Of a stretch of 34,483 bases of DNA, positions 1-8,615 are shown piece by piece. A program made the position numbers and the translations under genes. Each line of letters opens with the position of its first letter. Position 1 is the first letter of the stretch. The stretch spans positions 1 to 34,483 of the forward strand of contig JAHEDY010000020.1 of assembly GCA_024640985.1 (NCBI GenBank). The letters are read 5' to 3'. Under the pieces are notes generated by a model. It saw only the letters and a list, made by a program, of their open reading frames with translations, was not told the DNA's origin and did no database searches. The stretch is from Gammaproteobacteria bacterium. Its GTDB lineage: Bacteria > Pseudomonadota > Gammaproteobacteria > Pseudomonadales > Litorivicinaceae.

Positions 1-1023
1 AATCCAGTGAAGGCTTTGGGTTTTTACCGGCCTGAACCCTCTGGCAATTTTATGTTCACCCTGAGCACCTGGATCAAAGCGCTCAATACCCTGTGCAATT
101 GCATCTTCGATCCACTGATGAAAGCACGTTTCAAAGTGCAAGCAATCGACATCATAGAGTGCCCCCCAGTAGCGGCCGTAGAGGTTTTTTTTATCTTTTA
201 AACAGAATGACATGGCGATACGTTTACCCTGATGGAGAGCGAATGCAACTCGGATCGCGTCTGGTATTCGTGCGACCACCAGTTCAAAAAACTCTCGCGT
301 CAGATATCCCCGGCTTCCCCGAACACGATAGGTCATCTGATAACATTGAAATAGGGTCTCAAGTGCCTCGCTATCAATCGCGTGACCGCTTAAACGCTCA
401 AATTCAATGCCCTGTTCCTGCACGCGCCGTCGCTCACGTCTCGCCTCTTTTCTACGTTTGGAATTAAAGGTGGCAAGATGGTCGTCGAAGGTTTCAAATC
501 CTTGATTAAACCAGTGAAATTGAACGCCATGCCGCTTCAGCCAGGAACCCTGAGTGAACAGGTCATGGCTCGTCTCTTCATCAGGGAACAAGATATGCCA
601 ACTCGAAATCTGATCGCTCAACTCGCTTTTGAGTGTTTTGATGAGCAGTTCCGTTACAACTGCGCGGTCGTATCCATCTTGAATCAGCAACCTCGGTCCA
701 GTCGCGGGCGTAAAGGGTACGGCGGTGACGCACTTTGGATAGTAATTCAAACCGTGCCGATGATAGGCATCAGCCCAAGACCAATCAAATACGTACTCTC
801 CGTATGAGTCAGATTTGAGAAAGCACACCATGGCACCAACGAGCACGTCTCCATCCTTAACAGCGGCATAAAGAGGGGTCCAGCCTGTTCCTTCGCCAAT
901 GCTTTTGGAATCCTCAAGTGCCGATAAAAAGCCATGCAGTAGTCCTGGGTAAGCGCTCGGATTGAGTGCATCCCAGTGGCTCGCTTGAAATGCGTGGATC
1001 GAGGGGTGTAACCCTGATTGCAT
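1..1023 (-). CDS. FemAB-like / GNAT family protein (COG3146, former DUF482), 3' end outside window
   Basis: Read from an ATG at 1023 down to the left edge without a stop (341 codons, C-terminus missing). The start begins MQSGLHPSIHAFQASHWDAL; further on are ALEDSKSIGEGTGWTPLY, SYGEYVFDWSWADAYHRHG, YYPKCVTAVPFTPATGPRLL, GRYWGALYDVDCLHFETCF and PGAQGEHKIARGFRPVKT. These blocks are the hallmark of the PF04339/COG3146 family, sometimes labelled peptidoglycan biosynthesis protein because of its FemAB-like acyltransferase fold; the true substrate is not established. Full-length members are roughly 370-390 residues, so only a short tail is missing. The start is backed by an AAAGGG ribosome binding site five bases upstream and by its place 15 bases after the DUF3108 stop, which makes it the last visible gene of the purM-purN-DUF3108 operon. 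Family assignment is secure; biochemical role is not. Confidence 0.88.
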   Translation of the reverse strand, partial: MQSGLHPSIHAFQASHWDALNPSAYPGLLHGFLSALEDSKSIGEGTGWTPLYAAVKDGDVLVGAMVCFLKSDSYGEYVFDWSWADAYHRHGLNYYPKCVTAVPFTPATGPRLLIQDGYDRAVVTELLIKTLKSELSDQISSWHILFPDEETSHDLFTQGSWLKRHGVQFHWFNQGFETFDDHLATFNSKRRKEARRERRRVQEQGIEFERLSGHAIDSEALETLFQCYQMTYRVRGSRGYLTREFFELVVARIPDAIRVAFALHQGKRIAMSFCLKDKKNLYGRYWGALYDVDCLHFETCFHQWIEDAIAQGIERFDPGAQGEHKIARGFRPVKTQSLHWI

Positions 1024-1038
1024 AATTGCCCTTTGCGG

Positions 1039-1731
1039 TTAGGGCGTCCCTGCTTTTGTAAAAGCCTTCAGCGTCAATGCCAAAAACCGTTTTTTGTCCC
1101 GTTTCTCAAGCTTGACCAATTGGTAGTCAAGGCTGGGCGCCAGCCAGAATTCGAATGAGCGTTTGGGGTCGGGGTTGTCGTCAACCAAATTAAATTTCTG
1201 AGCTTCGATCGTTCCGTATGGAGTGTCGACCCTCTCAAGTCCGCCAGGCACCACGGATTTTACTTTAATATCACGACCGTCGAGCATCGTAATCGAGGTT
1301 GGCAATGTTCGGCCATTGTTTAATAAATAGGCTAACTGCAATCGAAAACCTAAAGGATCAACTGTATCGCTCGGAATGGCTTGTTCAGGGCGTTCTGGCT
1401 CATGAAGCCATGTGACAGAACCTTTATTCCAATTAAATCGAAAATTTCGTCCTGTGGTCCGACCAAGAATGCTCTGGGTATAACTGTAATCCAATGGTTT
1501 CCAACCGTTTTCCGGCTGATAAAGCAAGTTCGTTGTTTCTGTTGCTGATCCAATACTCGCCGCCGCATCGAGGATCATCTCAAATCGATCACCAGTTTTT
1601 CTCAACGTCTCGGTGGCTTCAGCTTCGAGTTTAATGCCAACGCTCCAGATCATGTCGTATTTGGCTTCGTACCCTTGCCCAAAAACCGGCATGCTGACCA
1701 GACCTGCTATCCAAATTAATGTTCTCAACAT
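1039..1731 (-). CDS. DUF3108 exported protein
   Basis: A 230-residue protein with an N-terminal signal peptide (hydrophobic residues about 3-16, likely cleavage after VFG near residue 18), so it is probably periplasmic. The body has the DUF3108 (PF11306) pattern: an early YEAKYDMIWSVGIKLEAEA strand region, a central YSYTQSILGRTTGRNFRFNW stretch and a late YGTIEAQKF...FEFWLAPSLDYQLVKLE block. The function of the family is unknown. The ATG overlaps the purN stop by seven bases, so translation is probably coupled to purN. The same purM-purN-DUF3108 order is known in Pseudomonas and relatives, so this is an old neighbourhood rather than a recent arrival. No enzymatic motif is visible. Confidence 0.88.
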   Translation of the reverse strand: MLRTLIWIAGLVSMPVFGQGYEAKYDMIWSVGIKLEAEATETLRKTGDRFEMILDAAASIGSATETTNLLYQPENGWKPLDYSYTQSILGRTTGRNFRFNWNKGSVTWLHEPERPEQAIPSDTVDPLGFRLQLAYLLNNGRTLPTSITMLDGRDIKVKSVVPGGLERVDTPYGTIEAQKFNLVDDNPDPKRSFEFWLAPSLDYQLVKLEKRDKKRFLALTLKAFTKAGTP

Positions 1732-2303
1732 GAAATTACCCCTAACGATAGATCGCGGATCACTGAAGGATATAACGTATGCTCGGCCTCGAGGACTCGA
1801 GCTTTTAAACTTTCCTCTGAATCATCAGCAACAATGGGCACTTCGATTTGCTGAATGATGTCGCCAGCATCCAACGCTTCAGTGACCCAGTGAACAGTCG
1901 CACCTGCTACCGTGTCTCCAGCGTCTAGGGCCCGTCGATGAGTATCGAGCCCCTTGTATTTTGGGAGCAAGGACGGGTGGATGTTGATCAGACGACGATG
2001 GTAATGCGTCACAAATTCAGCGGTCAAAATTCGCATAAATCCTGCCAAAACCACTAGATCTGGATCATATCCATCGATTAACGACCGAAGGGCTTGGTCA
2101 AAAAGAAGGCGATCGGAGTACTTGCGATGTGACAGCACTGCTGTGGGAATCGAGGCTTTCTTGGCGCGTTCGAGTCCGTAAGCGCTGGCAACATTTGAGA
2201 TCACGCTAACGATCGCTGCATCCCCGAGGAGACCTTTTGTCTGCCAATCAATGAGTGCTTGTAAATTCGTTCCCCCACCAGAGATGAGACAAACGACGCG
2301 CAT
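1725..2303 (-). CDS. purN: Phosphoribosylglycinamide formyltransferase (GART)
   Basis: Transfers the formyl group from 10-formyltetrahydrofolate to GAR, the third step of de novo purine synthesis, in the cytosol. At 192 residues it has normal family length. Visible motifs are the phosphate-binding SGGGTNLQALID near the N-terminus, VLAGFMRIL around residue 85, INIHPSLLPKYKGLDTH with catalytic Asn107 and His109, and VHWVTEALDAGDII containing Asp145; these match the Asn106-His108-Asp144 triad of the E. coli enzyme. Its ATG shares one base with the purM stop (TAATG), so it is translationally coupled to purM, and it overlaps the DUF3108 start by seven bases. Confidence 0.97.
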   Translation of the reverse strand: MRVVCLISGGGTNLQALIDWQTKGLLGDAAIVSVISNVASAYGLERAKKASIPTAVLSHRKYSDRLLFDQALRSLIDGYDPDLVVLAGFMRILTAEFVTHYHRRLINIHPSLLPKYKGLDTHRRALDAGDTVAGATVHWVTEALDAGDIIQQIEVPIVADDSEESLKARVLEAEHTLYPSVIRDLSLGVISC

Positions 2304-3358
2304 TAAGCAAAGGCTCCCGTGAAGACGACCGCTTCAGTTGTTCGGTTGGTCAGTTGCCCAATCACCATGGGGTTTTCACCTGCATCACTGAGGATTTTGG
2401 TCAGCTCGTCAACATGCTCTGGCGCGCAGAACATGATGAACCCAATGCCACAGTTGAAGGTTCTTAACATTTCTTCGGCTCCAACATCCCCTTGGGCTTC
2501 AAGCCATTTGAAGATCTCTGGTCGATCCCAGGCATCGAGGTCGATGGAGGCTGCGAGATCGCTGTTAAAAGATCGAGGTAGGTTTTCTTGGAATCCGCCA
2601 CCGGTGACGTGAACAGCTCCTGTCACATGTCCGGTTTCCATTGCCTTTAACACGGGTTTCACATAAATCCGTGTGGGTCGCATGACAGCATCGAGAACTG
2701 TTAGTTCAGGGGTCAGCAGTTCTGTCGACGGATCCACATCCGCGTGCGCAATGATCTTACGAATCAGGGAATATCCATTACTGTGCGGTCCCGATGACGG
2801 AAGGCCGATGATGATGTGACCGGCCTGGACTTCACTTCCGTCTAAGATTTGAGATTCTTCAGCCACACCAACACAAAAACCTGCCAAATCGTAATCGCCA
2901 TCTTGGTACATGCCCGGCATTTCAGCAGTCTCACCACCAGCAAGGGCACATCCTGAGAGTTCACAGCCGTTGGCAATTGAGGCGATCACGGACTCTGCAA
3001 CATCAATATCGAGATGCCCAGTGGCGTAATAGTCGAGGAAGAATAGGGGTTCTGCATTGGCGACAATCAAATCATTCACACACATTGCGACTAAGTCTTC
3101 ACCGATCTGTGAATGTCGATGGTAGTCAATTGCCAGTTTGAGTTTGGTGCCAACGCCATCTGTTCCTGAGACGAGTACTGGACTCTGATAGCCCTTGGGG
3201 ATTTTAAATAAGGCTCCGAACCCACCGATGGCTCCAAGTGATTCTTTGCGAGCGGTTCGTTTCGCGTGCGGTTTGATGCGTTCGACGAGTGCGTTTCCAG
3301 CATCAATATCGACACCAGCGTCTCGATAAGAGAGACCTTTCTGATGATCTTGACTCAT
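2303..3358 (-). CDS. purM: Phosphoribosylformylglycinamidine cyclo-ligase (AIR synthetase)
   Basis: ATP-dependent closure of FGAM to aminoimidazole ribonucleotide, the fifth step of purine synthesis. The opening [20 protein letters not shown], then [65 protein letters not shown] and [13 protein letters not shown] are all canonical, and the order matches E. coli PurM over its full length. I place the start at ATG 3358 (351 residues). An in-frame ATG nine bases upstream (3367) is nearly as likely, because an AGGAAG element sits just before it; spacing is short for 3367 and long for 3358. Frame continues open to 3505 but that would run through the divergent DUF2066 gene and add 49 non-family residues. 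First gene of the minus-strand purine operon. Confidence 0.97.
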   Translation of the reverse strand: MSQDHQKGLSYRDAGVDIDAGNALVERIKPHAKRTARKESLGAIGGFGALFKIPKGYQSPVLVSGTDGVGTKLKLAIDYHRHSQIGEDLVAMCVNDLIVANAEPLFFLDYYATGHLDIDVAESVIASIANGCELSGCALAGGETAEMPGMYQDGDYDLAGFCVGVAEESQILDGSEVQAGHIIIGLPSSGPHSNGYSLIRKIIAHADVDPSTELLTPELTVLDAVMRPTRIYVKPVLKAMETGHVTGAVHVTGGGFQENLPRSFNSDLAASIDLDAWDRPEIFKWLEAQGDVGAEEMLRTFNCGIGFIMFCAPEHVDELTKILSDAGENPMVIGQLTNRTTEAVVFTGAFA

Positions 3359-3434
3359 TGACTTCATAGCTTCCTGCGTGAATGGTTGCGGGAGTGTATC
3401 ATTTGCCGACTTATCAGAACCAATGCGAGGTTTC

Positions 3435-4460
3435 ATGACAGCACGAATTTCTCTCTTCATTGCGTGTTTGCTTTCGTCCGTTGCAAATGCCCTTGAATAT
3501 CGCATCGATGTTGCAGAGCCATCGTTATTTAACGTGGAGGAAGCGATTCAAAATGTCATTGTGGGTGCTGCTGAAAATCTCACAGGGATACCAGTGGCTC
3601 AGATGACCACAGACGCTCCTGATTTGTTTAGTTTGTCTGAAGCACTGGTGAATTCGTATGGCTACGATGGCGACACGTTTATCGTGGACATCGACGTCGA
3701 TGGTTTGAAGACGCGCCTTGAGACTGCGGAGATTGAGTTATGGGAGTCGGCGCGCCCTGAACTGTTAATTTGGGCGACCGAAGAGCGTGGACTTGAGCGA
3801 CTCATGGTCGGACCTGAATCGAATGTGATCGTTGATCGACTCTTGGCAGCTAGTGAGCGTTTTGGTGTTCCAATGCAGCGTCCATTGATGGATCTTGAGG
3901 ACACCCTTGCTTTATCGCCGGCCGAGATTTGGGGAGAATTCGCAGGTGCAGTCACCAACGCGTCTGCACGATATGGTCTGCCACACATTTTGGTGATTGG
4001 CGATCGTCCCGCGCGTCAAGCACTGAAGTATTGGTTATACGACTCCAGTGGTGATTTTCGCTCTGGAGATCTGTCGGGTGTTGATGAGGACGCCCGGGCA
4101 AACGCATTGATTGAAGTTGTGATGGACTATGCACGTTCTGCATCAGAACCCCTGGAGGCTGTTTCAAGTCCGGCCTTTGTTAGTCGTGACGATGCTCCGC
4201 TGGTCTCACTTCAACCGCAGGATGCCCTGATTGCTGGGCAATGGACGGTCAATGTTGAGTACACTGATGTGATTCGCTTGATGGAGCTGATTGACCATGT
4301 GGAGGCATCAGGGTCGGTGTTGATTCAGTCGGTTCAAGTTCGCGCAACGGATGCATCGATTGTGCTGAAAACGGACTTACCACTGGGTGCCACTGACGAT
4401 TTGATCTCTTCATTTGCGTCCATCCAATTTATTTCGCCGTTGGTTTATTCTCTGAAGTGA
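3435..4460 (+). CDS. DUF2066 exported protein
   Basis: A 341-residue protein whose start at ATG 3435 is supported by a GAGG ribosome binding site and by an immediate signal peptide ([19 protein letters not shown], cleavage before LEYRID). Open frame extends to 3378 upstream, but only this start gives a proper export signal. The mature part resembles DUF2066 (PF09839): an N-terminal [17 protein letters not shown] block, a central [21 protein letters not shown] region and [28 protein letters not shown]. Function unknown. It is divergent from purM across a 76-base gap and its stop overlaps the GTG start of hda by four bases. The purM / DUF2066-hda arrangement is shared with Pseudomonas, so the family assignment is supported by context as well as sequence. 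Confidence 0.85.
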   Translation: MTARISLFIACLLSSVANALEYRIDVAEPSLFNVEEAIQNVIVGAAENLTGIPVAQMTTDAPDLFSLSEALVNSYGYDGDTFIVDIDVDGLKTRLETAEIELWESARPELLIWATEERGLERLMVGPESNVIVDRLLAASERFGVPMQRPLMDLEDTLALSPAEIWGEFAGAVTNASARYGLPHILVIGDRPARQALKYWLYDSSGDFRSGDLSGVDEDARANALIEVVMDYARSASEPLEAVSSPAFVSRDDAPLVSLQPQDALIAGQWTVNVEYTDVIRLMELIDHVEASGSVLIQSVQVRATDASIVLKTDLPLGATDDLISSFASIQFISPLVYSLK

Positions 4461-5149
4461 ATCCAAAGAAGCCGATTCAAGAAATTTTGCATCTGGAAAA
4501 GCCAGCAGGGTATTCGGGGGCATGCTGGGTCGAGACCGATCAACATCGATTGATTCTGTCACAAGTCAGCGAATCGCTTGTCGGTCAATCGGCCGAGCTT
4601 TGGATTCACGGACCAGAAGGCGTTGGAAAAACGCATCTCGGTCTCGTGATTGCCGACCGCTGTCAATGGAGTTATTACGATTGTGGTGATATCCAACCGG
4701 ATCTGGCGTCTGAGCTATTGGAATGGCTTGATATTGGAGTTGGACTCGTTCTTGATCGCGTTGACTGCTGGCTCCACCATGCGGAGGCTGAGGCGGCCTT
4801 GTTTTCCTGGTGGAAGCGAAAAGAGAATGGGCTGGTATTGATCTCGACCCTTTCGCCTCGTGTTGAGGGTCAAGTCAGTTTGCCGGATCTGGCGAGTCGG
4901 GCCCATGCCAGCATGATTCTGCCGCTTGACGGATTGGCAGATTCCCATCTTGCTGAGTTGTTTCGATGTCAGTTGAGCCTGCTGAATGTGGAATTAACGC
5001 CTGAGGTGTCACGTTTTCTTGGGCCGCGACTTCCGAGAAATCCAAGAAAATTGATGCAGTTAGTTCGTTCCATCGATCAGGAAAGCTTAAGAGATCAACG
5101 AAAAATTACGATTCCTTGGCTGAAACAGTTACTTCTGAAGCTGGGGTAA
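4457..5149 (+). CDS. hda: Hda, DnaA-related regulatory inactivator
   Basis: AAA+ protein of the DnaA family that, with the DNA-loaded sliding clamp, stimulates ATP hydrolysis by DnaA after initiation. The 230 residues carry a P-loop [11 protein letters not shown] (about 51-61), a Walker-B position VLDRVD (Asp100), the [11 protein letters not shown] box with the conserved arginine, and a C-terminal helical domain ending [15 protein letters not shown], closely like the end of E. coli Hda. It lacks the DnaA DNA-binding domain IV, as expected for Hda. Start is GTG at 4457, overlapping the upstream stop as GTGA. The N-terminal clamp-binding hexapeptide is degenerate: residues 8-13 read QEILHL against the QLSLPL of E. 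coli, keeping Q, L and L at the right spacing. The Walker-B motif also deviates from the usual form. Confidence 0.9.
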   Translation: MNPKKPIQEILHLEKPAGYSGACWVETDQHRLILSQVSESLVGQSAELWIHGPEGVGKTHLGLVIADRCQWSYYDCGDIQPDLASELLEWLDIGVGLVLDRVDCWLHHAEAEAALFSWWKRKENGLVLISTLSPRVEGQVSLPDLASRAHASMILPLDGLADSHLAELFRCQLSLLNVELTPEVSRFLGPRLPRNPRKLMQLVRSIDQESLRDQRKITIPWLKQLLLKLG

Positions 5150-5175
5150 AATACTGACATTATTTTCAGTATTTT
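5148..5175. promoter_or_regulatory. Perfect inverted repeat upstream of recA, candidate LexA box
   Basis: Arms AAAATACTGA (5148-5157) and TCAGTATTTT (5166-5175) are exact reverse complements around an eight-base AT-rich spacer. The core has the TACTG-N10-CAGTA frame of the E. coli LexA box, but the inner bases are CTGA-N8-TCAG instead of CTGT-N8-ACAG. It overlaps the last two bases of the hda stop codon and lies 68 bases before the chosen recA ATG. I find no convincing -35/-10 pair to place it against; CTGACA 5179-5184 with TACTCT 5202-5207 is the nearest, with a weak -10. An alternative reading is a weak AT-rich terminator hairpin for hda. Confidence 0.6.
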
Positions 5176-5243
5176 CTGCTGACAGCAGGTTCGAACACAG
5201 TTACTCTATGAACGAATTCCACAGACACGAGAAGGGTATTTCA

Positions 5244-6290
5244 ATGGATGACAATCGTCGCAAAGCGCTCGATGCAGCGTTAAGTCAGATCGAACGCCAA
5301 TTTGGTAAAGGTGCGGTCATGCGGATGGGTGACTCGCCACGTGAGGCGATTCCTGCGATTTCGACAGGTTCATTGGGTCTTGATATTGCCTTGGGGATTG
5401 GCGGTCTTCCAAAAGGCCGGATTGTCGAAGTGTATGGTCCGGAATCGTCTGGTAAAACCACCCTGACTTTACAGACGATCGCTGAATGCCAAAAAGCAGG
5501 TGGAACAGCAGCTTTTATTGATGCTGAGCATGCATTAGATCCGATCTATGCCGGGAAACTGGGTGTCAATGTGGATGATTTGTTGGTGTCTCAGCCCGAT
5601 ACTGGTGAGCAAGCATTGGAAATTGCAGACATGTTGGTTCGTTCAGGGAGCGTGGACATTCTCGTGATCGACTCGGTGGCTGCGTTGACGCCGCGTGCGG
5701 AAATCGAAGGGGACATGGGTGACACCCACGTGGGGCTTCAAGCCCGATTGATGAGCCAAGCTCTTCGTAAAATTACTGGCAATATCAAACGGTCCAATTG
5801 TTTGGTGATTTTCATCAACCAGATCCGTATGAAGATCGGTGTGATGTTTGGTAATCCAGAGACAACCACCGGTGGTAATGCGCTGAAATTCTACAGTTCT
5901 GTTCGTTTAGATATTCGTCGTATCGGCAGTGTGAAGCAGGGTGATGAGGTGATTGGCAATGAGACTCGCGTCAAGGTCGTGAAAAATAAAGTGTCACCGC
6001 CGTTCCGTCAGGCCGAATTCCAAGTGATGTATGGCCAAGGCATCTACCACATGGGTGAGGTTCTGGACTTGGGTGTGCAGGAAGGCTTGGTTGAGAAATC
6101 GGGCGCATGGTACTCATACAACGGTCAGCGCATCGGTCAGGGTAAAGCCAATGCGGCTCAGTTTCTTGATGAGAATCGTACCATGGCCGATGAAATCGAA
6201 AAGATTCTTCGTGATCGGTTGTTAGCAACACCAACGGTTACTGACGATCCCACAGACGCCGCAGCTGAGGTTCCGCCCGAAGAGTCATAG
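5244..6290 (+). CDS. recA: Recombinase RecA
   Basis: Central homologous recombination ATPase and SOS co-protease. The start at ATG 5244 gives [20 protein letters not shown], colinear with the N-terminus of known RecA proteins (348 residues), and has an AAGG ribosome binding site eight bases upstream; an in-frame ATG at 5208 lacks one. Visible motifs are the P-loop GPESSGKTT (about residues 65-73), [20 protein letters not shown], the [22 protein letters not shown] loop-2 region and an acidic C-terminal tail rich in Asp/Glu, typical for RecA autoregulation. It follows hda after a gap containing a LexA-like inverted repeat, so SOS control is likely. No recX follows; recX lies 20 kb downstream. 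Confidence 0.98.
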   Translation: MDDNRRKALDAALSQIERQFGKGAVMRMGDSPREAIPAISTGSLGLDIALGIGGLPKGRIVEVYGPESSGKTTLTLQTIAECQKAGGTAAFIDAEHALDPIYAGKLGVNVDDLLVSQPDTGEQALEIADMLVRSGSVDILVIDSVAALTPRAEIEGDMGDTHVGLQARLMSQALRKITGNIKRSNCLVIFINQIRMKIGVMFGNPETTTGGNALKFYSSVRLDIRRIGSVKQGDEVIGNETRVKVVKNKVSPPFRQAEFQVMYGQGIYHMGEVLDLGVQEGLVEKSGAWYSYNGQRIGQGKANAAQFLDENRTMADEIEKILRDRLLATPTVTDDPTDAAAEVPPEES

Positions 6291-6311
6291 CGACAGCTTC
6301 ACCCGCACCTG

Positions 6312-7082
6312 ATGGAATCCATGCTTATCCAAGACCCCCTATTCTGGGGTCTTGCGTTGATTGGCCTGCTGATTGTTGGTGTGTCCAAGGGTGGATTTGG
6401 TGGCGGTTTGGGTGTGGTTGGCGTTCCGTTCCTTGCAGCCGCAATCCCGGTCAATCAAGCAGCAGCCATGATGTTGCCCTGCCTAATCATCATGGATATT
6501 ACTGGATTGTACGGTTGGCGTGGTCAGTGGTGTTGGATTCAGTTAAGGCGACTATTGCCGGCAGCGGCCCTTGGTGTCTGCCTCGGGGGATTGGGCTTTC
6601 ATGTATTATCGGATAATGCGTTACGGGTGATGATTGGAGGGATTGGACTTGGGTTTGGCCTCCAATGGTGGCTGCAGCATCTGGGTTTGAATCACCGTCC
6701 TGAGCCATCGTTACCTGGCGCATGGCACACGCGTTTTTGGAGTATGGTTTCAGGCTTTACCAGTTTTAGCGTTCACGCAGGTGGACCGCCTTTGCAAGTC
6801 GCGCTTCTTCCTCAACGGCTAGACCCCAAGATTTACGCGGCAACAACGGTCGTCTTTTTTACTTTTGTGAATCTGATCAAGGTTTATCCATACTATTGGT
6901 TAGACCAATTTACGTCTGAAGTGCTGTGGACAGCTATGTTTTTAGCTCCCGTTGGTCCTTTTGCTGTTCGGCTGGGAATCTATTTAAATCAAAGAGTATC
7001 AGCGCTTTGGTTCTACAGAGTTTGCTATTTCGCGTTGATGATCTCAAGTGGGCGACTCTTAATTATTGGTCTGACCACTTAG
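6312..7082 (+). CDS. TauE/SafE family membrane permease
   Basis: A 256-residue polytopic membrane protein with about seven or eight hydrophobic segments. The N-terminal repeat GVSKGGFGGGLGVVGVPFL and the C-terminal repeat GFTSFSVHAGGPPLQVALLP are the paired signatures of PF01925 (TauE/SafE, DUF81), a family implicated in export of sulfite, sulfoacetate and other small organic anions. The substrate cannot be read from sequence. It begins 21 bases after recA, ATG at 6312 or 6321; neither has a good ribosome binding site, so it may be poorly translated or coupled to recA. It also lies upstream of glcDEF, so organic acid transport is possible but is only inference. Confidence 0.85.
   Translation: MESMLIQDPLFWGLALIGLLIVGVSKGGFGGGLGVVGVPFLAAAIPVNQAAAMMLPCLIIMDITGLYGWRGQWCWIQLRRLLPAAALGVCLGGLGFHVLSDNALRVMIGGIGLGFGLQWWLQHLGLNHRPEPSLPGAWHTRFWSMVSGFTSFSVHAGGPPLQVALLPQRLDPKIYAATTVVFFTFVNLIKVYPYYWLDQFTSEVLWTAMFLAPVGPFAVRLGIYLNQRVSALWFYRVCYFALMISSGRLLIIGLTT
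6331..6353 (+). other. Hairpin in the first codons of the TauE/SafE gene
   Basis: AAGACCCC (6331-6338) and GGGGTCTT (6346-6353) form a perfect eight-base stem with a seven-base loop. It lies 41 bases past the recA stop, inside codons 7-14 of the permease gene. No T-run follows, so it is not a textbook terminator. It could damp read-through or translation, or be a coincidence of coding sequence; a stem of this size is expected a few times by chance in 34 kb. Confidence 0.3.
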
Positions 7083-7123
7083 TCCAATTGCCACGGGGTC
7101 ATTGTGATAGTCTTTCCATCATA

Positions 7124-7136
7124 TTGATTCAATCAA
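7124..7136. promoter_or_regulatory. Short palindrome upstream of glcD, possible operator
   Basis: TTGAT-TCA-ATCAA is a perfect five-base inverted repeat, 24 bases before the glcD start in the 78-base gap after the permease gene. It resembles half-sites of FNR-type boxes (TTGAT-N4-ATCAA) but with a spacer one base short, and does not match the GntR/FadR-type pattern expected for GlcC. A TTGCCA hexamer at 7088-7093 could be a -35, but I see no matching -10. Weak evidence. Confidence 0.25.
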
Positions 7137-7160
7137 CCTGCCAATAAAAAAGGTGATTTC

Positions 7161-8615
7161 ATGGAAACCGGCCAATTAGTCGCGGCATTAGCGACCGGTG
7201 TTCACGCGGACCGCGTGTTGTTTCAACCGCATGACGTCTCTCCCTATGAGTGCGATGGTCTCACGATGTTCAAGGCGAAACCCAAAGTTGTGGTCTTGCC
7301 GGAGACGCGTGACGAAGTCTGTCATGTGTTACGGACCTGTAAAGCACTTGGAGTTCCGGTTGTCGCTCGTGGTGCTGGTACCGGACTATCCGGCGGTGCA
7401 CTCCCACACGCCGAAGGCGTTTTGCTGGTGATGGCTAAGTTCAACCGCATTTTGGACGTCGACGCCGATGCGCGTATTGCTCGAGTAGAGCCCGGTGTCC
7501 GTAATTTGGCAATTTCTGAGGCTGTCAGTGATCTGAATTTATACTATGCGCCAGATCCATCGTCGCAGATTGCCTGTTCGATCGGCGGCAACATTGCCGA
7601 GAACTCCGGTGGTGTTCATTGTTTGAAGTATGGTTTGACGGTGCATAACGTCCTGTCGATCACCATTGCATTGGACGACGGATCAGTCGTTACGGTCGGC
7701 TCAGATGCTTTGGATTCTGCGGGCTATGATTTGTTGGCCTTAACAATCGGCAGCGAAGGATTGTTAGCGGTCGTCTTAGAAGTCACGGTTCGTTTATTGC
7801 CAAAGCCTGAAGAAATGCGTGTTGTGATGGCGGCATTCGATGATGTCACTAAGGCCGGAGATTCGGTCGGTAACATCATCGCAGCCGGAATCATTCCAGC
7901 AGGCCTTGAAATGATGGATGGGCCAGCGGTCGCTGCTGTCGAAGACTTTGTTAAAGCAGGTTATCCACTTGATGCCGAGGCACTATTGTTATGCGAGGTC
8001 GACGGTACACGGGAAGAGGTCGCTGATGAGCTGGCACGAGTGGAGTCCATTCTGAAGGAATCTGGTGCGACCATGTTGCGGGTTGCGAAGAACGAAGATG
8101 AACGTCTTCTGTTCTGGAAAGGTCGGAAAAGTGCATTCCCCGCAGTGGGCCGAATTTCACCGGATTACTATTGCATGGACGGTACCATCCCAAGAAAACA
8201 CCTGTCTTTAGTGTTAAAACGCATGCGGGAAATGTCCGAGCGTTATGACCTTCGCTGCGCCAATGTCTTTCATGCAGGTGATGGAAATTTGCATCCGTTA
8301 ATCTTGTTTGATGCGAACAATCCCGATGAAGTCAAGCGCGCCGAAGACTTTGGAGCAGAGATCTTAGAACTCTCGGTCGAAGTGGGCGGGACGATTACCG
8401 GTGAACATGGCGTGGGTGTCGAAAAAATCAATGAGATGTGTGTGCAATTTTCATCCGACGAACTGACCCAGTTCCATACTGTCAAAGCGGCGTTTGATCC
8501 GACTGGGATTCTGAATCCCGGAAAAGCGGTGCCGACCCTGAATCGCTGCGCTGAGTTTGGAAAGATGCATATTCATCATGGGCAGATGCCACACCCTGAG
8601 TTGGAACGCTTTTAA
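7161..8615 (+). CDS. glcD: Glycolate oxidase, FAD-binding subunit GlcD
   Basis: Flavin subunit of the membrane-associated glycolate dehydrogenase complex GlcDEF, which oxidises glycolate (and often D-lactate) to glyoxylate. The 484 residues show the PCMH-type FAD fold: VVARGAGTGLSGGALPHA (about 68-83), ACSIGGNIAENSGGVHCLKYG and GYDLLALTIGSEGLLAVVLEVTVRLLP, followed by the FAD-oxidase C-terminal domain with NVFHAGDGNLHPLILFD and VGGTITGEHGVGVEK. Length matches E. coli GlcD (499). The start has an AAGGTG ribosome binding site seven bases upstream. The stop overlaps the glcE start by one base (TAATG). No GlcC-type regulator or glycolate permease gene is adjacent in the window. Confidence 0.95.
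   Translation: METGQLVAALATGVHADRVLFQPHDVSPYECDGLTMFKAKPKVVVLPETRDEVCHVLRTCKALGVPVVARGAGTGLSGGALPHAEGVLLVMAKFNRILDVDADARIARVEPGVRNLAISEAVSDLNLYYAPDPSSQIACSIGGNIAENSGGVHCLKYGLTVHNVLSITIALDDGSVVTVGSDALDSAGYDLLALTIGSEGLLAVVLEVTVRLLPKPEEMRVVMAAFDDVTKAGDSVGNIIAAGIIPAGLEMMDGPAVAAVEDFVKAGYPLDAEALLLCEVDGTREEVADELARVESILKESGATMLRVAKNEDERLLFWKGRKSAFPAVGRISPDYYCMDGTIPRKHLSLVLKRMREMSERYDLRCANVFHAGDGNLHPLILFDANNPDEVKRAEDFGAEILELSVEVGGTITGEHGVGVEKINEMCVQFSSDELTQFHTVKAAFDPTGILNPGKAVPTLNRCAEFGKMHIHHGQMPHPELERF

Noticed and set aside
93-807. Plus-strand open frames at the left edge (93-467, 478-807)
   Set aside because: They are antisense to the clearly homologous FemAB-like gene on the minus strand and resemble no family.
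3359-3505. Extended purM start at 3505
   Set aside because: It would overlap the signal-peptide region of the divergent DUF2066 gene and adds 49 residues with no counterpart in PurM proteins.
5150-5243. A defined sigma70 promoter for recA
   Set aside because: CTGACA (5179-5184) with TACTCT (5202-5207) has only a three-of-six -10, and no other pair is better; I do not list it as a feature.
6331-6353. Intrinsic terminator for recA
   Set aside because: The hairpin has no following T-run and lies within coding sequence; kept only as a low-confidence structural feature.
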